A stretch of DNA of 64,000 bases from NCBI GenBank assembly GCA_028375605.1, contig JAONGR010000005.1, positions 1 to 64,000 on the forward strand, written 5' to 3'. Below the pieces are notes generated by a model. It had not been told where the DNA came from, searched no databases, and saw nothing but the letters and a program-made list of their open reading frames with translations. A program made the position numbers and the translations under genes. Positions 58,945-64,000 of this stretch are shown in pieces (the first letter of the stretch is position 1; every line of letters starts with the position of its first letter). This stretch comes from Arcobacteraceae bacterium. GTDB lineage: Bacteria; Campylobacterota; Campylobacteria; Campylobacterales; Arcobacteraceae.

Positions 58945-61690
58945 GGTATTTGAAATAGCAGAAGAAGCTGGTTCTACAAGTACAGAAGTAATTAAAAAAG
59001 CAGCAGATTTAGCAATAGTTCTAAAGTCACCACAAAGTACAGTTTCTTTTGAAGAAGCCGAAGAGATTGCTGGATACATAATGACTGGTAAAAGTAAGTT
59101 ATTAGTAGAAAAGAAAAAAAAGCCAACAATTAAAAAAGCTGCACCTAAAGAGAGTGACACTGTAGAAGAATCAACTCCAGTAGAAGCTATTCCAGCTGAA
59201 AGCGTAACTGAGAAAAAAAATGCAGTTAAAAAAGTTGAAACTAAAAGAATGCCATTAAAAAGAAATGAACTTAAAATTGTTCAAAAGAAGAATGTTCCAA
59301 TTCCAGAAAAAAAGATTGAAGAGCCTAAAATTGTTACTGAAGCGACACCTGTTAAAGAAGCTGTAAAAGTTGAAGAGAAATTAGCTCAATCAGATGTTAA
59401 AGAGAGTGATGCAAAGAAAACTGAGACAGAAGTTGTAAAAGCTCCTGTAACACCAACTACACCTCAAAATGAACCAGAAAAGAAAATAACTCTTAAAAAA
59501 AGAGGTTTAACTATTGTTAAGAAGAAGCGACCAGTAATAGAAAATACTCCAGCTACTCCTCAATCAAAAAAACAAAAGCTAGCTTCTATGAGTGAGTTAT
59601 TTGGTGCTGGCGCTGACTTAAAAGAAGAATATACACCAAGACAAAAGAAAGCTAAACCTAAGCAAGCTGCTAGAGCACAAGCTCATGGGACAAAATTAAA
59701 AGTTGATGGTGATAGTGATTTTAAATCATCTGGAGAATCAATTTTAGGAGAAGAAGTAGTATTATTAGATATGGGTCTTATGGAAACATCAAAATTCTTA
59801 CAAGATGCACCTAAACCTAAAAATATTAGAACTACTAAACCTAGTGCTTTTGGTAACCAACCAAGAGGTATTAAAAGAGGTGGTAAAAAGAAAAAGTATA
59901 AACAAAAAGTTGAAGAGATAGAAATAACTGAAGTTACTATTCCTGAAGATTGTAGAGTTTATGAATTTGCTGAAAAAATTGGTAAAACTGCAGGTGATGT
60001 AATAGGTAAACTATTTATGCTTGGTATGATGGTTACTAAAAATGATTTCTTAGGAAATGATGAAATTGAAATTTTAGGTGAAGAGTATGCTATTGAAATT
60101 ACAATTAAAGATGAACTAGAAGATGTTAACTATGTTGAAGATTATGCTGAAGATGAAATTGATAAATCAAACTATGTTTCAAGACCACCTGTTGTAACAA
60201 TTATGGGTCATGTTGATCATGGTAAAACTTCACTTCTAGACAAAATTAGAAGTTCTAGAGTTGCTGCTGGGGAAGCTGGTGGAATCACACAACATATTTC
60301 AGCATACACAGTTAATAAAAATGGTCAAGATATCACTTTTGTTGATACTCCAGGACATGAAGCTTTTACATCTATGAGAGTAAGAGGGGCAAGTGTTACT
60401 GATATTATTATCTTAGTTGTTGCAGCTGATGATGGTGTTAAGCCACAAACAATTGAATCTATTAAAGCTGCAAAAGCAAGTGGAGCTCCAATTATTGTAG
60501 CTGTTAATAAAATAGATAAAGAAACTGCAAACATGGATATGGTTAAAGCTGGAATGGCTGAACATGAAATGAGTCCAGTTGATTGGGGTGGAGATATTGA
60601 ATTTATCGGTGTTTCTGCTTTAACTGGTGCTGGTATTGAAGAGTTATTAGAAAATATTATTATTCAATCTGAACTTTTAGAATTAGCTGCAGATCCAACA
60701 GCATTAGCAAAAGCTACTGTTATTGAGTCTTCTCAAGTTAAAGGTAAAGGTGCAGTAGCAACTGTAATCATTCAAAATGGTACACTTAAAGTTGGTGACA
60801 ATATCGTAGCTGATACTACATTTGGTAGAGTAAAAGCTTTATTAGATGATCAAGGTAAACCTGTAAAAGAATTAGGTTTAAGTAGAACAGGACAAGTTGT
60901 TGGACTAGGTGATGTTCCTATTACAGGTTCAGCACTTGTTGCACAAAAAACTGCAGCAGAAGCAAAAGAGATTGCAACGACTAGAGCAGAACACTCAAGA
61001 GCAAAAGAATTAAGTGCTTCAACTAAAGTATCTTTAGATGAGATGGCTGCATTAATTGCTGAAGGTAAAATCAAAGCATTACCAGTTATATTAAAAGCTG
61101 ATGCTGGTGGATCTTTAGAAGCAATTAAAGGAAGTTTAGAATCAATTAAAAATGATGAAGTTAAAGTAAAAATAATTTCTTCTGGTGTTGGTGGAATTAC
61201 AGAAGCTGATATTGCACTAGCAAGTGCAAGTGATGATTGTATTATTTTAGGATTTAACGTTAGACCTACAGGTGCTGTTAAAACTAAAGCTAAATCTGAA
61301 GGTGTTGAGATTAAGACTTATAGTATTATCTACGCATTATTAGATGATATTAAAGCTACTTTATCAGGTATGATGAGTGCTATTGTTGTTGAAGAAAATA
61401 CAGGTCAAGCACAAGTTCTTGAAACATTTGTTGTTCCAAAAGTTGGTACAGTTGCTGGTACAAAAGTTACTGATGGTAAAGTTGTACGTGGTGGACTTGC
61501 TCGTGTTATTAGAGATGGTGTTGTTGTATATACAGGTGCAATTAAATCACTTAAGAGATTTAAAGACGATGTTAAAGAAGTTTCAAATGGATACGAATGT
61601 GGTATTATCTTTGAAAGCTTTAATGACATAAGAGTAAATGATTATATTGAAACATTTATTGAGCATAAAGAAGAGCAAAAAATAGATTAA
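58928..61690 (+). CDS. infB: translation initiation factor IF-2
   Basis: [38 protein letters not shown]. Confidence 0.99.
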   Translation: MEDKVRVFEIAEEAGSTSTEVIKKAADLAIVLKSPQSTVSFEEAEEIAGYIMTGKSKLLVEKKKKPTIKKAAPKESDTVEESTPVEAIPAESVTEKKNAVKKVETKRMPLKRNELKIVQKKNVPIPEKKIEEPKIVTEATPVKEAVKVEEKLAQSDVKESDAKKTETEVVKAPVTPTTPQNEPEKKITLKKRGLTIVKKKRPVIENTPATPQSKKQKLASMSELFGAGADLKEEYTPRQKKAKPKQAARAQAHGTKLKVDGDSDFKSSGESILGEEVVLLDMGLMETSKFLQDAPKPKNIRTTKPSAFGNQPRGIKRGGKKKKYKQKVEEIEITEVTIPEDCRVYEFAEKIGKTAGDVIGKLFMLGMMVTKNDFLGNDEIEILGEEYAIEITIKDELEDVNYVEDYAEDEIDKSNYVSRPPVVTIMGHVDHGKTSLLDKIRSSRVAAGEAGGITQHISAYTVNKNGQDITFVDTPGHEAFTSMRVRGASVTDIIILVVAADDGVKPQTIESIKAAKASGAPIIVAVNKIDKETANMDMVKAGMAEHEMSPVDWGGDIEFIGVSALTGAGIEELLENIIIQSELLELAADPTALAKATVIESSQVKGKGAVATVIIQNGTLKVGDNIVADTTFGRVKALLDDQGKPVKELGLSRTGQVVGLGDVPITGSALVAQKTAAEAKEIATTRAEHSRAKELSASTKVSLDEMAALIAEGKIKALPVILKADAGGSLEAIKGSLESIKNDEVKVKIISSGVGGITEADIALASASDDCIILGFNVRPTGAVKTKAKSEGVEIKTYSIIYALLDDIKATLSGMMSAIVVEENTGQAQVLETFVVPKVGTVAGTKVTDGKVVRGGLARVIRDGVVVYTGAIKSLKRFKDDVKEVSNGYECGIIFESFNDIRVNDYIETFIEHKEEQKID

Positions 61691-62061
61691 TGAAAAATAA
61701 AAGTGTAAACTTACAAAGAACAGAGTCTTTGTTAGAAGAATTAATTCCTGAAGCATTAAGTTCTCTTAATGACCATAGAATTGTTTCTTTGACAATTACA
61801 GAAGTTGATTGTAAAAATGGTAAATATGATGCAAAAGTTTATTTTGATGCTAGTGATTTTGACAATGCTGAATTAAAAGAAATAAGAGCCGCTTTAAGAA
61901 AAGCTAATGGTGCAATCAAATCATATATTTTAGGTGCAACATCATGGTATAAATGTCCTGATTTTACATTTTTAGTTGATAATATGTTAGAGAAAAGAAC
62001 GAGAATGGATGATCTATTTTCACAAATTTCAAAATCTAAAAAAAATGAAGAGGAAGATTAA
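61690..62061 (+). CDS. rbfA: ribosome-binding factor A
   Basis: Position after infB; VSLTITEVDCKNGKYDAKVYFD. Confidence 0.93.
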   Translation: MKNKSVNLQRTESLLEELIPEALSSLNDHRIVSLTITEVDCKNGKYDAKVYFDASDFDNAELKEIRAALRKANGAIKSYILGATSWYKCPDFTFLVDNMLEKRTRMDDLFSQISKSKKNEEED

Positions 62062-62064
62062 TTC

Positions 62065-62505
62065 ATGGAATTAGAAGAATCTATAAAATTAGCTGTTGAA
62101 GGTTGTGGTGTTGACTTATATGATATCCAACAAACAAAAGAACATAAAATAAATATTTTAAGAGTTTATATTTCACACAAAGATGGTGTAAATTTAGATA
62201 AATGTGCTCATGTAAGTAGAATGATCTCTCCTTTATTAGATATTGAAGAGCCGATGAATGGTAAATATACATTAGAAGTTAGCTCTCCTGGAATTGAGAG
62301 AAAACTAAAAACATTACATCATTTCAAGTGTTCTATTGGATCAAAAGTAAAGATTAAAAACTATCAAACTGAAACAGTTAAAGGTACAGTTGTATCTGTT
62401 AGTGATGAAGGTTTAGTAACATTTAATGATCTTGATAATAAAAAACAAGAAATACAATATGAGGATGTATTATCTGCATCTACATATTTTGATTGGAATA
62501 ATTAA
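62065..62505 (+). CDS. rimP: ribosome maturation factor RimP
   Basis: ILRVYISHKDGVNLDKCAHVSRMISPLLD..YTLEVSSPGIERKLK. Confidence 0.95.
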   Translation: MELEESIKLAVEGCGVDLYDIQQTKEHKINILRVYISHKDGVNLDKCAHVSRMISPLLDIEEPMNGKYTLEVSSPGIERKLKTLHHFKCSIGSKVKIKNYQTETVKGTVVSVSDEGLVTFNDLDNKKQEIQYEDVLSASTYFDWNN

Positions 62506-62511
62506 AATAAA

Positions 62512-63531
62512 ATGTTAAATAAACATAGCCAATATATGAAATTGGCTATTGAAGAAGCTTGGAAATACCAGCTTCTTACCTATCCAAATCCTGCTGTAGG
62601 TGCTACTGTAGTTAGAAACAATAATGTTTTATCTGTAGAGGCTCATCAAAATGCAGGTAATCCACATGCTGAAGTTTTAGCTTTAAAAAGCGCTTATCTA
62701 TCAACTTATCCAAATTCAGACCTAAAAGATATTACAAATTCACATGAAATTCATAATTATCTGATTTCTAATCATAATAACTATTTTTTAGACTGTGATA
62801 TATATGTTACTTTAGAACCTTGTAATCATATCGGTAAAACACCAGCTTGTGCTTTTTTATTGGAAAGAGTAGGTATTAAAAAAGTTTATATAGGTAGTTT
62901 AGATCCAAATGCAGAAGCAAGCGGAGGTAAACAATATCTTGAAGGCTGTAATATTGAAGTAGAAGTAGATATATTAAAGAAGGAAACCGATAAGTTACTA
63001 TACCCTTTTTTTAAATATCAAAGTGGTCACTTTTGTTTATTTAAAATTGCAATGAGAGAAGATGGAACAATTGATGGAGGATATATTACAACGCAAGATA
63101 GTCTTAATTTAGTTCATGAGATAAGAACAAAAATAGATCTAATGGTTATGGGTGGGAATACTATTCGGACAGATAGACCTACACTAGATTCAAGGTATTC
63201 AAAAGAGAAAAAATCTCCCGATATTTTAATATATTCACATAAAAAAGAGTTTGATAAGAAGATACCATTATTTGATGTTTTAAATAGAGAAGTAACCATT
63301 TCCGACTCTTTTAAAAATATTAAAAAGAAGAATTTTGTAATGATTGAAGGTGGTTATCAATTTTTAAAAATTTTATTAAATGAGATAGATTATTTGATGG
63401 TTTTTATCTCTCATAAAAAAAACTTGAAAAATTTTTTTTCAATAGATGAATCAATATTTTCTATTGAGTATTCCTACTATATAAATGAATATGATGAAAT
63501 TTTATATTTAAAAAAAATTAATGATAAATAA
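62512..63531 (+). CDS. ribD: riboflavin biosynthesis protein RibD
   Basis: YPNPAVGATVV, HAEVLAL, VTLEPCNHIGKTPACAFLL; reductase-like C-terminus. Confidence 0.93.
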   Translation: MLNKHSQYMKLAIEEAWKYQLLTYPNPAVGATVVRNNNVLSVEAHQNAGNPHAEVLALKSAYLSTYPNSDLKDITNSHEIHNYLISNHNNYFLDCDIYVTLEPCNHIGKTPACAFLLERVGIKKVYIGSLDPNAEASGGKQYLEGCNIEVEVDILKKETDKLLYPFFKYQSGHFCLFKIAMREDGTIDGGYITTQDSLNLVHEIRTKIDLMVMGGNTIRTDRPTLDSRYSKEKKSPDILIYSHKKEFDKKIPLFDVLNREVTISDSFKNIKKKNFVMIEGGYQFLKILLNEIDYLMVFISHKKNLKNFFSIDESIFSIEYSYYINEYDEILYLKKINDK

Positions 63532-63608
63532 CTAAGTTAATCTTTAAACTATTTTAAACGACTTTTTAGATAATATAATAATACTTAATAAACTATAAAG
63601 GTAATTAG

Positions 63609-64000
63609 TTGGATAAATATTATTATGAGCTTACTATTAAGCCAAATTTATATTATGAATTGTTTTTAGATCTTGCTGCTAGTTTAACAAATGATGCACT
63701 TGAAGAATTTGATGAGACCATAATTATACGAAGTGAAGAGACTTTGGATGATGTAGAATCTGGTGTAATAGAGTTTGCAAAAGAATTATCAAATGCATTT
63801 AGCACAGAGATTTCATGTGAAACATATTTAGAGAAAAAAGAAAATCAAGATTGGATCAAATTATATCAAGAGAGCGTTCAGCCTATTGAGGTTGGAACTT
63901 TTTATATACATCCAAGTTGGTCCGAACCAATGGCTGGATTGAACAATATTTTAATTGACCCAACGTTGGCATTTGGTTCTGGACATCACGAAACAACCAA
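63609..64000 (+). CDS. prmA: ribosomal protein L11 methyltransferase, 3' truncated by window
   Basis: TTG start MDKYYYELTIKPNLYYELFLDLAA...; PTLAFGSGHHETT motif. Confidence 0.92.
   Translation, partial: MDKYYYELTIKPNLYYELFLDLAASLTNDALEEFDETIIIRSEETLDDVESGVIEFAKELSNAFSTEISCETYLEKKENQDWIKLYQESVQPIEVGTFYIHPSWSEPMAGLNNILIDPTLAFGSGHHETT

Noticed and set aside
61377-61629. Overlapping + and - ORFs in the infB 3' region
   Set aside because: Alternative-frame translations of infB with biased composition.

Overview
The window is AT-rich chromosomal DNA whose protein content fits Campylobacterota (Arcobacter/Sulfurimonas-like; taxonomic inference only). From about 0 to 16 kb it is accessory-like: an AlpA-type HTH protein and a Rep-like protein next to two large tandem stem-loops, four toxin-antitoxin or HEPN/MNT modules, a doubly frameshifted gene, an integrase N-terminal remnant, and a translationally coupled HATPase / STAS-like (DUF4325) / PIN three-gene operon. 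That operon lies between the real uvrB 5' end and a decayed second copy of the uvrB 5' end. From about 16 to 64 kb it is mostly core: four paralogous sensor kinases sharing one catalytic module, murG-asnB, atpE, dus, dksA-like, rlmH, ribF, hisIE, ilvE, recJ, a FlgO-like lipoprotein cluster, leuS, folC, an M23-bactofilin-M23 cell-shape cluster, lpxC, thrB, ylxR-infB-rbfA-rimP, ribD and a truncated prmA. The strongest candidate for something undescribed is a family of five homologous short non-coding units (A-C at 6167-6541, D-E at 8491-8700, all on the + strand) on both sides of lctP. Each has two 11-bp direct repeats abutting a -10 box, a conserved ACGAAATTTAACAAT-like 5' end and a terminal hairpin. 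Three hairpins show compensatory base changes and present a UCCUUU anti-Shine-Dalgarno loop. These look like sibling sRNAs under response-regulator-type control. A second notable pattern is that ribF, folC and rlmH appear to lack ATG/GTG/TTG starts and to begin at AUA or AUU. No database search or folding software was run.
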